This document shows positions 1-9,700 of a DNA stretch of 64,000 nt, one piece after another. Position 1 is the first letter of the stretch. Each line of letters opens with the position of its first letter. The notes under the pieces are model-generated. The model saw only the letters and a list, made by a program, of their open reading frames with translations. It was not told the DNA's origin and made no database searches. Source of the DNA: Undaria pinnatifida (lineage: Eukaryota > Sar > Phaeophyceae > Laminariales > Alariaceae); the NCBI GenBank assembly GCA_012845835.1, contig JABAKD010000001.1, positions 8,762,832-8,826,831 on the forward strand, written 5' to 3'. The position numbers and the translations under genes are program-made.

Positions 1-850
1 TGAATTGTTGTTGTTTTCTTCGTCAGAATTTTGTTTGTTTGTGCGATGAACGCACCCTTCGCATCTTTGTCGGATATTTCGTAGAAAAGTCGTGTAAAGC
101 AGCGGACATCCCGTTCTTCAGGAAGACGTCTCCTCCTATCATACGGTGAGTTGGTTGGCCGACTCGAAAAAAAAAAAAACGATGTCGGGAAGGAAGGGGA
201 GGTGTAAACCGAAAGGGAATCGCCCTTCGACCGAAGAAACTCGAAGAATGTTCAGCGGCAAAAGAAGAAGAAGAAGAAGAAGAAGAAGAAACCGAACCAT
301 CAGGCTGGTGGTCACACCGTACCGCCGACTGCACAAGACGGTGGACGCGCGCCACGATGCGGGCTGCACTTTCTTGTAGAGCCGTGAGCCGGCAGGATTT
401 TTTTCACGACTAAAACCTGACCGGTAGAAGATGCCGTCGGCCGACTCCAGGTAACTTTTTTTCGGCGGCAAGTCGGCTGGCGAAGCCAGTTGATGGTGGC
501 CGTCAGCCGAATTGCCAACTTTAGCCAGGAGAGCGAAGCGAGGCAAACCACCCCCCCCCCCCCCCGCGCTGTCCTGGGGTGGGGGGCTGCCATCATGAAA
601 GAAAAAACGCGCACTCCGAATCAACCATTACCATTCTTAACGAGCATAGAATCTTAACGAGTCGGATGGTCGGGACCTCGCCGGAAACCGACTAAACTAT
701 CGGTCCGACTTTTTTTTTCAAACCAGTCGGTGACTTATCAAGTCGTGCCGACTCACAGCTACTATATATAGCTGTAACGTTTTTGCCTTAAATATATATA
801 TATAATGACGGGGTGTTTTTGCCCTTACTCCCGAATGGTGTGAATGTGTC
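1..850. other. Unclassified sequence with a CCGACT motif cluster
   Basis: No coding region is supported. The stretch holds a poly(A) run (169-179), a GAA microsatellite (about 263-291), a C tract (549-566) and AT-rich DNA at 760-805. Nine copies of CCGACT or its complement AGTCGG lie between 160 and 753. Short open frames crossing the region are low-complexity and overlap on both strands. Confidence 0.5.
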
Positions 851-907
851 GTTCTTTTTTTTGTTGTAAAACATTCTTCGTTGTGTACCTACAGCAGCAG
901 CAGCAGT

Positions 908-1248
908 ATTTTTTTTGTTTCATTTTTTTCACCCACATCTACCGTACTTTCCAGCTTCTGGACAACAAGCCGTGGTCATGGGTGTCGCGTCCCTTTTCTT
1001 CCCCCCCCCCCTCCCGGTTCTTGCCTTCAAGTCTTATCGCGCCTAGGGTTCAGCAATCAATCCCACTGCTCGTCGATTTTTCATCGAGTGTGTTGCTAAC
1101 TCGCGCTCCCGCGCTTTCCGCAAGTCAATTTGTGCGCAAGAAAAAGTCCCCACGAATTTATACGAGTATGCACTCCGGGGGATTCGAAGCCACGAAACTG
1201 ACCTATACCAGGCTCGAGGATAGCCTGATACGCCACCAGGGCGACCGG
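908..1248 (-). mobile_element. SINE-L copy, tRNA-headed SINE, near full length
   Basis: Read on the minus strand, the element starts CCGGTCGCC, then an A-box-like TGGCGTATCAGG, and about 40 bases later a B-box-like TTCGAATCC (one base changed here). This is the layout of a pol III tRNA-type promoter. A family-specific body follows, with a G-run and the block CTGGAAAGTA, then an A-rich tail, seen here as T runs near 908-930. The same sequence recurs at seven other places in the window, which defines the family. No protein is encoded. Boundaries are set by the shared sequence. Confidence 0.75.
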
Positions 1249-1435
1249 TCCAGTACATGTTGGTATATAGCTAGGCCATGGGAGACTGCTTTTTCGTCGG
1301 GGGTAAGATGATAATTTTATCTCCAGGGGTCAGTTTTTCAGGGTCTAGTATAGTATAGTAAAGTATAGTATAGACAAAGAGCTTTTTTCTAGTTAGGAGA
1401 GGCTCAGCAAAAAATAAAAAAGAGGCCACCTCCGT

Positions 1436-2715
1436 ATCGTGGCATGCTTCAGAAGTGCGTCTGTCATCGGTGCACCCGTTTGAAGGCCGTCCGTTTTTTC
1501 AAGAATTTTCGCGAGATAAGTCGAGAGGTAAACAACAAAATCGGCTTCGTGATGAATAAAAACTACTTGGGATTAGTCCGGGATCATTTTTTTTTGCAAG
1601 CAGTAAACTATAAGACCATAGTACAGATAACACCACGTGAGAGAAAAATGTGTGCCCACTCGTATTATATCGTAGCTTACGTGGATAGTGCATGTACCCG
1701 GTTTAAGGCCATCCGGTTTAAGACTATGGGGATAAGACGAGGTAAAAAAATCGGGTTCATCACGAACAAAATTTACTTGGAATCAAGCCGGGATCATTTT
1801 CGCAAGCGGTGAAAAAGAAGACCATGGTTGCGATAACACTGCCTAAGAGAAAAAATTTGCCCACCCCTATGTCGTAGCATTGCGCCAGTCAGTGGAGTAC
1901 TCGGTTTAAGACCATCCAGTTTAAGGTTTTTCGGGAGATTAGACGAGATTAAAAGCATCGTTTTCATCCCGAATAAAAAGTACTTGAAAATTAGTACGGC
2001 GATATTTTCGCAAGCAGTAAAAGATAAGACCATGGTAGAGATAACACTACCCATGACAAAAAATGCGTCCACCCCTATATCGCAGCATGCTTCTGTGAAG
2101 CGCCCGGTTTAAGGCCATCCGGCTTGAGGATTTTTCGGGAGATTAGGACGAGGTAGAACTAAAATCGGCCTCGCGTCACGAATAAAAAATACTAGGAACT
2201 AGTACGGGATCATTGTTTTGCTACAAGCAGTACGAAACAAGACCAGCACGGGATCATTGTTTTGCAAGCAGCACAAAACGAGAGAAACATGGTACAGATA
2301 AAACACTCCTTATGATACGTACAAAAGTAATAATGTGCACCCGGTTTAACGCCATCCGTCCGGTTTAAGATTTTTCGGGAGATAAAGGACGAGGTGAAGA
2401 AAAAAATCGGTTTCGTGCCGACTAAAAAAAACTACTTGAAATCAGTACGGATATTTTTTTCGCAAGTAGCAAAAGATAAGACCACCATGGTGGAGATAAC
2501 ACTGCCTACGTAAGAAAAAAAAGTAACTGTGCACCCTTGTATCGTAGCGTGCATCAGTGGTGCACCCGTTTTAAGGCTATCAAGTTAAGGATTTTTCGGT
2601 AGCTAAGACTTGGTTAAAAAAAAAAAGCTTCGTCACGAATAAAAACTACTTTGAAACCAGCATGGGATCAGTTTTCTAAGCAGTAAAAGATAAGAACATC
2701 TTTCGTACACAGCAG
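1436..2715. repeat. Satellite array, monomer about 215 bp, six copies
   Basis: Six diverged copies follow head to tail. Anchors resembling CGGTTTAAGGCCATCC lie near 1477, 1698, 1903, 2105, 2342 and 2567, giving monomers of roughly 202-237 bp. Each repeats the same order: GCATGCTTCAG, the anchor, GATTTTTCGGGAGAT, CACGAATAAAAACTACTT, GGGATCATTTTCGCAAGCAG, AAGATAAGACCATGGT and GATAACACTGCC, ending near TATCGTAG. Length differences are small indels. Open frames inside are not conserved between monomers, so this is non-coding. Confidence 0.85.
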
Positions 2716-2719
2716 ATAG

Positions 2720-2800
2720 AAATGATGGATTAGTCCAGGTGTTAAGGGCACGGGCTGGCTCGCGGAGACAGGAGTCACGAGGTCCGGAGCGCCATCGGGC
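2720..2800 (+). other. Possible tRNA-derived fragment
   Basis: TTAGTCCAGGTGTTAAGGGC resembles the D-arm of serine/leucine-type tRNAs, and GAGGTCCGGAGCGCC sits where a T-arm would be. The T-loop does not match TTCGAAT and the stems are poor, so this is at best a decayed tRNA-like sequence between the satellite and the next open frame. Confidence 0.25.
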
Positions 2801-2849
2801 TGGGAAGAGAGAAGTAGAAAATATGTATTGAGGTAAGAGCACCTAAAAA

Positions 2850-3113
2850 TTGGCTTATCTAGGGATGGGGCCTCAAATTGGGCACACCGCCGTCCCCGTA
2901 CCTGAGACGCACGCGACGGTAGAGAACGTGGACCTCATTTTTGCCGCTCATTTCCCCGAAGATCCTCTGAAAAAAAAAGAAATCCCTCACCTAGAAAAAC
3001 TCGACTTCGACAAAACAGAGTGCTCACTCGAGACCAAACCCAAAAACCCCCAAAAATCAAAATCCATACAACCGAGTCAATACCACGGTGGGGAGGCGTG
3101 CAGCAGATTCTAA
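2850..3113 (+). CDS. Hypothetical short open frame (87 aa), doubtful
   Basis: An 87-residue frame starts with ATG and ends just as a dispersed GAGCTC-rich repeat begins. The protein is hydrophilic, with lysine/proline-rich stretches (KNPQKSKSIQ) and no signal peptide or membrane segment. Its last residues are encoded inside the dispersed repeat, which argues against a conserved gene. I recognise no domain. It could be an exon remnant or chance; no intron signals could be judged. Confidence 0.15.
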   Translation: MAYLGMGPQIGHTAVPVPETHATVENVDLIFAAHFPEDPLKKKEIPHLEKLDFDKTECSLETKPKNPQKSKSIQPSQYHGGEACSRF

Positions 3114-3215
3114 GAATTTTCTGAGCTCTTAACATGAGGAGCTATAACAGCTCAACATCACCACCATCACCCCAAACATACACGGCCTCGAAGACATTCC
3201 TTCGCGCAACCCGAC
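3100..3215 (+). repeat. GAGCTC-rich dispersed repeat, copy 1
   Basis: Shares CAGATTCTAAGAATTTTCTG, several GAGCTC/AGCTC boxes, a block like ACATGCCTTCGACGGCAT and a TTCGCGCAACCC end with 46355-46455, and in reverse with 6155-6275. Related copies lie at 25535, 35690 and 38690. No terminal repeats or coding capacity seen. Confidence 0.55.
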
Positions 3216-3314
3216 CGAGAAAGATTTCTATGCGTCAATTGGTAGCCCCCGAATACTAGTCTCGTAAAGATTGCCATACCAACCGCGGTAGTTCCACAGT
3301 TAGTTGAGGAGAGC

Positions 3315-3562
3315 TCAACCAGTCAGATCGGTCAGATCGGTCAGATCGGTCAGATCGGTCAGACCGGTCAGATCGGTCAGATTGGTCAGATTGGTTAGAT
3401 CGGTCAGATTGGTCAGATCGGTCAGATCGGTCAGATCGGTCAGATCGGTCAGATCGGTCAGATCGGTCAGATTGGTCAGATTGGTCAGATCGGTCAGATC
3501 GGTCAGATCGGTCAGATCGTTCAGATCGGTCAGACCGGTCAGATCGGTCAGATCGGTCAGAG
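3315..3562. repeat. 9-bp satellite, unit GGTCAGATC, about 27 copies
   Basis: Near-perfect 9-bp tandem array with occasional T or C substitutions (GGTCAGATT, GGTCAGACC). Because 9 is a multiple of 3, every frame stays open and gives RSVRSVRSV, SDRSDRSDR or DLTDLTDLT. These long frames are artefacts of the repeat. The same unit recurs inverted at 38519-38605. Confidence 0.9.
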
Positions 3563-3614
3563 GCAGAGAGGGGCCTGAACCCAAGCGCCCCAGAGGCCGA
3601 CATGGTGGCTGCAC

Positions 3615-4215
3615 ATCACGCCGTAACCACCAATTCCCGGAAAGCCCGATAGAAGTTGGGCAAGCCGGCGAATCAGGTTCGGCACGCCGCACACACTGCT
3701 TCGCTGGAGGAGCTACCGGAGACGGCACAAGCCCCCCCGGGCCAGGCGATCCGCTAGGAGAGAGGGAGACCGAGGCGTTCGCCAAGGCTCGCTATAGGCG
3801 TCTACAGGGGGCAGGAGCCACGGAATGTCTTCGCGCGAGGTCAACGGACTCACGCCGTGCCATAGCCGCAGCGGAGTTTTGTGGGCATGGGATTGCGTTT
3901 CGTGGGGATCGAGGAGCACGTGGCAGGGAGTCGACCCTGCTGCGATGCAGCCGACTTGGACACCCGCCACGCACGTAACTGCATCAGTCCCAGAGCAGGG
4001 GGCGCAGGTAAACCAGCATCAGCCGCTTTCTCCACGCGATTTCCTCCTCGTGGAAGCGGCTGGGAATTCGACACCGAGTGGAGAGCGGCGAACCGTTTAC
4101 TGCAGACCGAAACCTGTGGATGGTCATAGTCGACAGGAGACGAGGTCTCCGGGACGCTCCAAACAGGGAGTACAGGGACAAGTCCATCCTGCTGGGCGTC
4201 ACCCATTCTGACCCT
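3615..4215 (+). pseudogene. REL-LINE C-terminal fragment, frameshifted
   Basis: Pieces in all three plus frames match the C-terminal part of the element at 41.1-44.3 kb. KLGKPANQ...LEELPET corresponds to RLVKPVNR...LGQLPET there. GIEEHVAGSRPCCDAADLDT covers the cysteine/histidine zinc-binding region, and GAQVNQHQPL and EYRDKSILLGVTHSDPQ follow it. The last matches EYRDKPILLDVTYSDPQ in the longer copy, so the aspartate of the restriction-like endonuclease is glycine here. Several frameshifts and stops break it. It represents a subfamily diverged from the longer copy and in the opposite orientation. Confidence 0.75.
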
Positions 4216-4960
4216 CAATAGAGCAGGGAAACCTGCGAGGAGGCAGTACCGACCACGATGGATAAGATGCCTCCACCTTCAAGGCGCGCAAGCGTCAACA
4301 CTACTCTCGTCCGGGGCATATATATATGTCTTTCGACGAACGGAGTCACAAACTTGCCACTTTTGGCGGTGTGGAAAGATTTGTTGGGCGTCTCGGGGTA
4401 GAGGGCGGCAAACTCATCGACCCAGCTGGCAGCTATTAATAGTAGTGTTGTGGGGGGAAAGGGGTTGTGGGTCGATGGCAAGGAAGGGGGAGGGGGGTGA
4501 AGGAACGACGGCTGCAAATCGTCTCTGTGGCTACACATAGGTCGCAATTTTGTCGAGGGTGCCCCGCTTCTCAAACTCCAGCTTAGGGACCGCCAGGAAA
4601 CGAGAAGGAGCAGGGAGGGGGGGCGGGGGGGGGGGGGGGGGGGGGGGTGAGAGACCCACACCGATGGCGTGGGGCTGGAGCGTGGACGCGGCTTAGGATT
4701 TAAGAAATATCACGTGAAGAGCACGTATTGAGAAAAAGAGGGAGGCAAGGACGACGCATGGAGTACCTGTAGTAACTAAAGCTTAAGCGCGGGAAGTAGG
4801 CATATATAAAAGAGGATCTAGACTGCTGTGTGTGCACAGGTTTTCTTTTGGTTCTCTCCGAGGGGCTTTCTTCTTTCGGGAATGTTTATGAGTGTGGTCA
4901 ACGTCAAAAGTTCATACCAGACGTTGTTGTCGGATGGCAAGCACAACAACAACGGTTGAA
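4216..4960. other. Unclassified; G tract and a TATA-like box
   Basis: Holds a long G tract (about 4617-4647) and TATATAAAAG near 4802-4811, followed within about 30 bases by a pyrimidine-rich stretch. This resembles a core promoter, but no gene can be placed downstream because MITE-1 begins at 4961. No homology to other parts of the window seen. Confidence 0.3.
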
Positions 4961-5223
4961 GACGCGTGCTACGATAATAAAGGTTTTCGTCTGAAACGAT
5001 TTCTCAATTAACCCAAACTCGTCAGAAAAAAAAAATTCAGGTAATTTTCTTTTTTTTGGTCGGTCATGGTTCTCGTCGTGTGTACACCCAAGCCATGGAG
5101 TTTCCACCAGGTGTGTACAAGTAGTGGTATTATTTTTCTCCAAATCGGTTCTTGGGGGGGGAGGTCTTGAGCTCCCAAATTAAAGAACCTTACGGAAAGA
5201 AAAAATGGTGCCCAAGGCTGCGT
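4961..5223 (+). mobile_element. MITE-1 copy
   Basis: Starts GACGCGTGCTACGATA and ends in a decayed inverted copy of it. Internal order matches the family: TTTCGTCTGAAACG, CTCAATTAACCCAAA.TCGTC, T-rich stretch, TTCTCGTCGTGTGTAC, CATGGAGTTTCC, TTGGGGGGGGAGGTCTTGAGCTC, then AAATGGTGC. No open frame of note. Confidence 0.65.
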
Positions 5224-5274
5224 CGGGGGAGGATTTTCAGGGCCTGTGCTCCCAGCTGGTCGCCGTCACTCGTG

Positions 5275-5364
5275 TGCTAAGGTATTAGTGGAGGGTATTA
5301 GTCCGTTTGACCACTTGCGAAAAAATTAACCAGTAGCTTATACCCCAAACTAAGTCTTATAACA
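5275..5364 (-). mobile_element. TRIM-1 solo terminal repeat plus fragment
   Basis: A 90-bp minus-strand terminal repeat (TGCTAAGG...CTTATAACA on the + strand). It abuts 5365-5433, a plus-oriented piece of TRIM-1 interior ending in the purine tract before the next element. The junction of opposite orientations suggests recombination between two copies. Confidence 0.75.
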
Positions 5365-5433
5365 CTCTCCTATCGAACGGGTCCGCCCGTATATCCGGCC
5401 GACCTCCTATCCCGCCGTTTCAGGGGGGGAGAG

Positions 5434-5816
5434 TGTTATAAGCCTTAGTTTGGGTAAGCTATTGGTTAACCTTTTACAAGTGGTCAAACGGGCTAATACC
5501 CTCCACTAATACCTTCTTCACAAATAGCGTCGTCGACAGACCATGTTTTTTTTTGGGTCGTGGGTTCGAATCCCACCATCCACAATGATAAACTTTTTCT
5601 GACTTTCCTCATGTCGAACTTGAAAAATACTCTCCCCGGTATCCCCAGGAAATGAAACCGCTTGGATATTGACAATTCCGCCCGTATATCCGGCCGACCT
5701 GATGCTATCCCGCCTTTTTAGGGCGGGGAGAGTGTTATAAGGCTTAGTTTGGGTCAGCCATTGGTTAACCTTTTACAAGTGGTCAAACGGACTAATGCCC
5801 CACTAATACCTTAACA
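5434..5816 (+). mobile_element. TRIM-1, complete copy
   Basis: A 383-bp element. The 5' repeat (5434-5522) and 3' repeat (5733-5816) are direct repeats starting TGTTATAAG and ending ...ACA, as LTRs do. Just inside the 5' repeat, AGCGTCGTCGACAGACC sits at the primer-binding position. Just before the 3' repeat is a purine tract (GGGCGGGGAGAG). The interior holds TTGGGTCGTGGGTTCGAA and its complement arm CCCAC, which folds like a tRNA T-arm. No protein. The size, short LTR-like repeats and lack of coding fit terminal-repeat retrotransposons in miniature. A tRNA-SINE reading is the alternative. Confidence 0.75.
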
Positions 5817-5937
5817 CGGTGGCCTCGAATGCTTGCCAGCTCAACTCGTCCTCTCGGGTAGTGTGACATGCAAAAGTTTAAGCCGTGTCGCAGGCTGCCG
5901 CCGCCGCCCCCGCCTCCGCCGCCGCTCCCACCACGCA

Positions 5938-5990
5938 TAGCTCAGTGGATGGATGTGGATACAGTGGCGGATCGAATCACCCACGGTCAG
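5938..5990 (+). other. tRNA-derived fragment with A and B boxes
   Basis: GCATAGCTCAGTGGATGG is a good A-box/D-arm and GGCGGATCGAATCACCC a B-box/T-arm, about 31 bases apart. The flanks do not form an acceptor stem, so this is a tRNA-like or SINE head rather than a functional tRNA. Confidence 0.45.
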
Positions 5991-6154
5991 GGCTGCCCTT
6001 TTTGGGTTACATTTTTTTTCCTGGCCGGTTGAGCTCCCCAAGCGGGGAACTACGGTTAGCATGAAAGAGTAACTTCACGAGCATGATTGATTGTGTTGTA
6101 GGACTATATACAGCGCGTAATTTTTTTTTGTGTTGTTGCTGCTCATGCTGCGCA

Positions 6155-6275
6155 AACGAACGTCTTCGAAGGCATGCATGTTTCGGGTCGTGTGATTCAA
6201 GATATTGAGCTCCTACTCACGCTACAGGGGAGCTCAGAAAATTCTTAGAATCTGCCGCATGCGCCCCTAGCACGG
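6155..6275 (-). repeat. GAGCTC-rich dispersed repeat, copy 2
   Basis: Reverse-oriented relative of 3100-3215: CTTCGAAGGCATGCATG, GAGCTCCTACTC, GGGGAGCTCAGAAAATTCTT and AGAATCTGC occur in the expected reversed order. Confidence 0.55.
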
Positions 6276-6296
6276 TGGGCTGACTCCATCGACTGA

Positions 6297-6546
6297 TTCT
6301 ACGATAGCCCCTCCCCCCAAAAACCAGCGATTTTGTTCAACAAACGTTTCATGGCTGCTCGACACAAGGAAGGACACTATTGAAACAGAAGTGTCAATAC
6401 ATTTTCTTGTGTGCAAAGGTCTATCGATCGATGACGTCGGGGTGTCGAGGGACACACCGTATTACGCAGGAGATACGACCGGGAGCTGGTTTTGAAACCG
6501 GCGATTTCGTTCAAGAAAAGTTGGGGGAGGGTTGCCGTAGAACGAC
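6297..6546 (+). mobile_element. MITE-2 copy
   Basis: Left end TCTACGATAGCCCC and right end GAAAAGTTGGGGGAGGG...CCGTAGAACG are inverted versions of each other (core CTACGATAGCCCC). Interior blocks AACGTTTCATGGCTGCTCGA, AACGATGACGTCGG-like and GAGATACGACCGGGAGCTGG are shared by at least eight other copies in the window. Non-coding. Confidence 0.7.
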
Positions 6547-6879
6547 TCTATCGCTAACAGAGGTAGTAGCGCTTATGCGAGGGAGTACACGCAGAGAGGG
6601 ATATAGCCGTTAGGGTGAGCGTGGAAGATAGTGGCCGGTGAATTGTTGTGCCAGCCTTTTGCGCTTGTAGAATTTTAGTATGCGTTTTTTTTTTTATCCC
6701 TCTTCAAGCATGACCCTACTGTTTTTTCTTTTGTATTGCTAACATAGTGTGCGACCGTAATTGTGGCATTATATTGGGTTTTGTTTCTCTACCCCCCCCC
6801 CCCCCCCCCCCTCCCTCCGAAAAACGCCATTGCTGTCGCTGGAGTGGCCACACCAGAAAACAAAGAAACTCATTGGCGC

Positions 6880-7060
6880 TGTCATCCATAAGCAAGAAAG
6901 TAGGCACAAGGTGCCGAAGTCCGTCTTACGAGCGGTGCTTGGAAGGATGCAGTTCACCCTTCATACGACTCGCCGAACACCTCACGACGCTTCGCGCTTG
7001 GTGCAGGCATTGTCGGCCTGGTTGGTGAAAACCCGACGTGCTCCGTCCCGGCATAGTAGG
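6880..7060 (-). pseudogene. REL-LINE extreme C-terminal fragment
   Basis: On the minus strand, residues like RQCLHQARSVVRCSASRMKG correspond to HRVHQTRSAVRYSGASRVKG at the end of the 41-kb element. The DNA also aligns with 41140-41225. Only the last 60 or so codons remain. A C tract lies at 6792-6811 and another at 7114-7129. Confidence 0.55.
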
Positions 7061-7110
7061 GATGCGAGGGTCCATGGTCATACGCCTATGGCCACATGCA
7101 CAAATTGAGT

Positions 7111-7705
7111 ACACCCCCCCCCCCCCCCGCCCGCCCGAAAAATGCCCAGGTCAGTTCGATCCCTAATCGCAGCGAAGAGCAAAACACACACTGAAAGAAA
7201 GACAATATATATATAAGATTGTTCAACACAATTTTACGTCATGTTTGTTTACGTTGGTCACGTTGTTCACGACCTCTCATAGCCAGGAAGAAGAAGACAC
7301 ACACAAAAAAAAAAAAAAAAACAAACAAACAAACAAAAACGAACATTAAGATATTAAAAACTTGAAAATAAATACTGTAACAATTAGCAAGGATGGCACT
7401 GCTTTTTTTACGTTGATTGACTCCTTCCGGTGGAACCTCAGAGCCCCGAAGTCAGGGGGGAAAACTTGCCGAAAATAAATAGATAAGAACGGCGATACTG
7501 TTGTTGGGCTGTTGTTGTATGTAAACGTCGAGGGGTGTCTTACAATATTACATTAATTATTGGGTTTTTTCAAAACCCTGGAACTATCCCTTAACCCTGG
7601 CCCTAACGCCATACGAAACACCGGTCGAAGTACTCCCCAACGACGTCACTGGGTGGGGTAAAATGGTTGGAAAAAGGGGTAGATGTGTCAAATAAATGTG
7701 CGTCA
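7111..7705. other. Unclassified, A-rich in part
   Basis: Contains an A-rich run (about 7303-7321) with AAAC repeats, and several CCCTAA-like words at 7561-7605 that are too scattered to be telomeric. No coding support. Confidence 0.4.
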
Positions 7706-7990
7706 CTGCTAGCGATGTTCTTTAACGAACGAACGTTTCATGGGCTGCTCGACACGAGGGAGGATGCCATTTGAAAAGTATATATATATATATATATATA
7801 TCTTCGTACACATTTTTCTTGTTTGCACAAAAAGGGCTGTCGAGAACGATGCTGCCGTCCGGGCGGCAATGCGGCGCACCGTACTTCTTCCTCAGGAGGT
7901 ACGGCCGGGAGCTGGTTTCAAAATCGCGGCGACATTTCGTCAAAAGAAAAGCTGGGGGGCGGGCTACCACCACCCGCCGTAAAACGGCTC
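7706..7990 (+). mobile_element. MITE-2 copy
   Basis: Carries the family interior: GCGATGTTCTTTAACGAACG, TTTCATGGGCTGCTCGACAC, a (TA)n expansion at 7780-7801, AGGTACGGCCGGGAGCTGG, and a right end AAGAAAAGCTGGGGGGCGGG followed by CCGTAAAACG. The left poly(C) end is degraded. Confidence 0.65.
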
Positions 7991-8204
7991 ACTGGGGACA
8001 AGCATCGGAGGCGCGAAACGGTCCGGGCTTTAGGGGGGGTACCGTTATGTACACGAGGAGATGTGTCATAGTAATCTCCGAAGTGCAACGGAAGGAGATG
8101 TGTGCGACATGCATGCGCGCATTTTTAAAAGGATATAGCAAAGGGTATGATGGGTGCTGAGGCAGCGAGGTACACCTTTTTTTTGGCGGAGGCCCCTCGC
8201 TGCT

Positions 8205-8626
8205 TGTAGAGCTCCATATATATATATATATACATTTTTATAAAAATTGAAAAACGTCAGCTGTGAGTACAACCGATTGAACGATTGAAACTCAACTTTG
8301 CTTGCAAGCTGCGTGGTACATCTATGTTTCACTAATACACAGTAGTTACACAAGAATTACGGAAAAAAATGAAAAAAAAAATCGCTTCATTCAGCTGTGG
8401 GATCGACCGAAACGTATTTTCGATCGTAAAAACTCAGCTTTTTTGCAAGCTGCGTGTGATACTTCGATCGCGCGTGTTACGGGGCGGGGTCTATATCCTC
8501 TCGTGAAGGATACAGGTCAATGACTGCCCTGCTAATGCCAGGGTCAACAGGACTGAGGCGTTCAGCCTTGCTCTGCGCACGGGAAACTGTATAACCCGCA
8601 TTTAGGGGGACAAAACCACAGATCTG
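8205..8626 (+). repeat. RepX, two partial copies
   Basis: Two plus-oriented partial units, about 8262-8320 and 8385-8626. They contain CAGCTGTG.GATCGA, AACTCAGCTTTTTTGCAAGC, GTGATACTTCGATCGCGCG, a stretch like ATCCT..TGAAGGATACAGGTC, and GCCAGGGTCAACAGG. The family also occurs at 62590 (+) and, reversed, at 9075 and 19545. Confidence 0.6.
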
Positions 8627-8956
8627 CGGAATTCAGTGCGCATGAAACAAACAATTGTCAAAGTGTAAGTTAACTTTCGGAGTGGGCTGCTACTTGAGTC
8701 TACCGGGTTGGTACGCAAGTTCCTGTGTACTCCCTGTATATGTGGCAGGCCAGCGGAGGTCCAGCCCAGGTCTGATGCTCGAGTTGTTAGCGCTGTCGAG
8801 TCATGATGGAACATGCGGTAGGCGTCGATCGCTAATGTTTCCGAATTGGTCTTCCTTCTGCTCTTCTTGACGTAACGCAAAGACACACTAACACACCTGT
8901 ATTATCTACAGCCCCTGCCAGGCATACATTTATGCGACCAACAACTGTTGGAAATC

Positions 8957-9075
8957 CCCACCCCCCCCCCGCTCCCCCTCCCGACACCCCTCCCCCTCCC
9001 GACACCCCCTCCCCCTCCCGACAATCCCCCCCCCCTCCCGACATCCCACCCCCCTCCCGACACCCCCCCCCCCTC
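8957..9075. repeat. C-rich minisatellite, unit CCCCCTCCCGACA
   Basis: About seven units of 13-18 bp, differing by C-run length. The frames rich in PPP or GGG here come from the repeat. A related C-rich tract lies beside the RepX copy at 19.5 kb, so the tract probably belongs to that family's flank. Confidence 0.75.
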
Positions 9076-9440
9076 CTTGAAAACACCGTCCTCCCCTCAC
9101 CGGTTATACGACTTACAGGATATACATGATCAACTGATTGATGCATTCCTTCCACAGTCGTCAGGTTTCTTCCCCCTCACAAACGCGTTTCGTAGTTTCC
9201 GCGCACAGATTGATTGAAATCACCCTGTTGACCCTGGTACAACCTAAACTGTAGTTCCAAGGGGAGTCGACGACCTATATCCTTAAATGAGGACACACAC
9301 CCAGTAATACGCGCGATCGTAATATCACACACACAGCTCTCTTGTGCAGAGATGAGTTCGAAGAAATTCTTCAATCTCACAGAGCTATTATTGTAGTGTA
9401 TCTTTATCTTTTGTTAACATATATATATATATATATCATT
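9075..9440 (-). repeat. RepX copy, long
   Basis: Reverse-oriented copy: ACCGGTTATACGACTTACAG, ACTGATTGATGCATTCCTTC, AGTTTCCGCGCACAGATTG, ATCACCCTGTTGACCCTGG, AAGGGGAGTCGACGACC, AATACGCGCGATCGTAATAT and a TATATA run at 9420-9437. It matches 19545-19865 over nearly its whole length. Confidence 0.7.
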
Positions 9441-9454
9441 GCGTAGAATGGTAG

Positions 9455-9700
9455 TCTACAGATAGATTCGACATGAAACCATGTATGCCATGGCTGGAGT
9501 GAAGTCACATGATAGATGTCACATTCACGTCAAGGCCATCATCATAGAGATGGATGATAACGCAGGTGACGGTGGTGGGCCAGGCAGGGAACCCCTCATC
9601 ATTCATTCACTGCCTGCCCGCTTACTCTACCTGCCCTGCTCTGCTGGCTGTCTTTTTTTAGCGTTATTCTCGAGAGGTGATAGTGTAAGCCTTCGCGTCT
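9455..9700 (+). repeat. Dispersed repeat shared with 50925-51190
   Basis: Both copies contain CATGAAACCATGT-like start, AGATGTCACATTCACGTCAA, GGCCATCAT, a GATGATAAcGcAGGTGACG block and a run of CTGCC/CTACC words near the end. No terminal repeats, poly(A) tail or coding frame identified. Confidence 0.6.

Noticed and set aside
3304-3978. Long arginine/serine/valine-repeat open frame on the plus strand
   Set aside because: The first half is only the 9-bp satellite read through in an open frame; the second half crosses a frameshifted REL-LINE fragment out of frame.
4802-4811. Promoter TATA box
   Set aside because: TATATAAAAG is a good match but no transcript or coding region follows; AT-rich words are common here.
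5434-5522. Hammerhead ribozyme in the TRIM-1 terminal repeat (retrozyme)
   Set aside because: Size, primer site and 4-bp duplications would fit a retrozyme, but the conserved CTGANGA and GAAA core is not in the repeat.
5938-5990. Functional tRNA gene
   Set aside because: A and B boxes are present but acceptor and anticodon stems do not form; listed as tRNA-derived only. The same applies to 19938-20030.
7740-8160. Overlapping frames of 80-129 codons near 7.8-8.1 kb
   Set aside because: They lie over a MITE-2 and are not kept open in the other MITE-2 copies.
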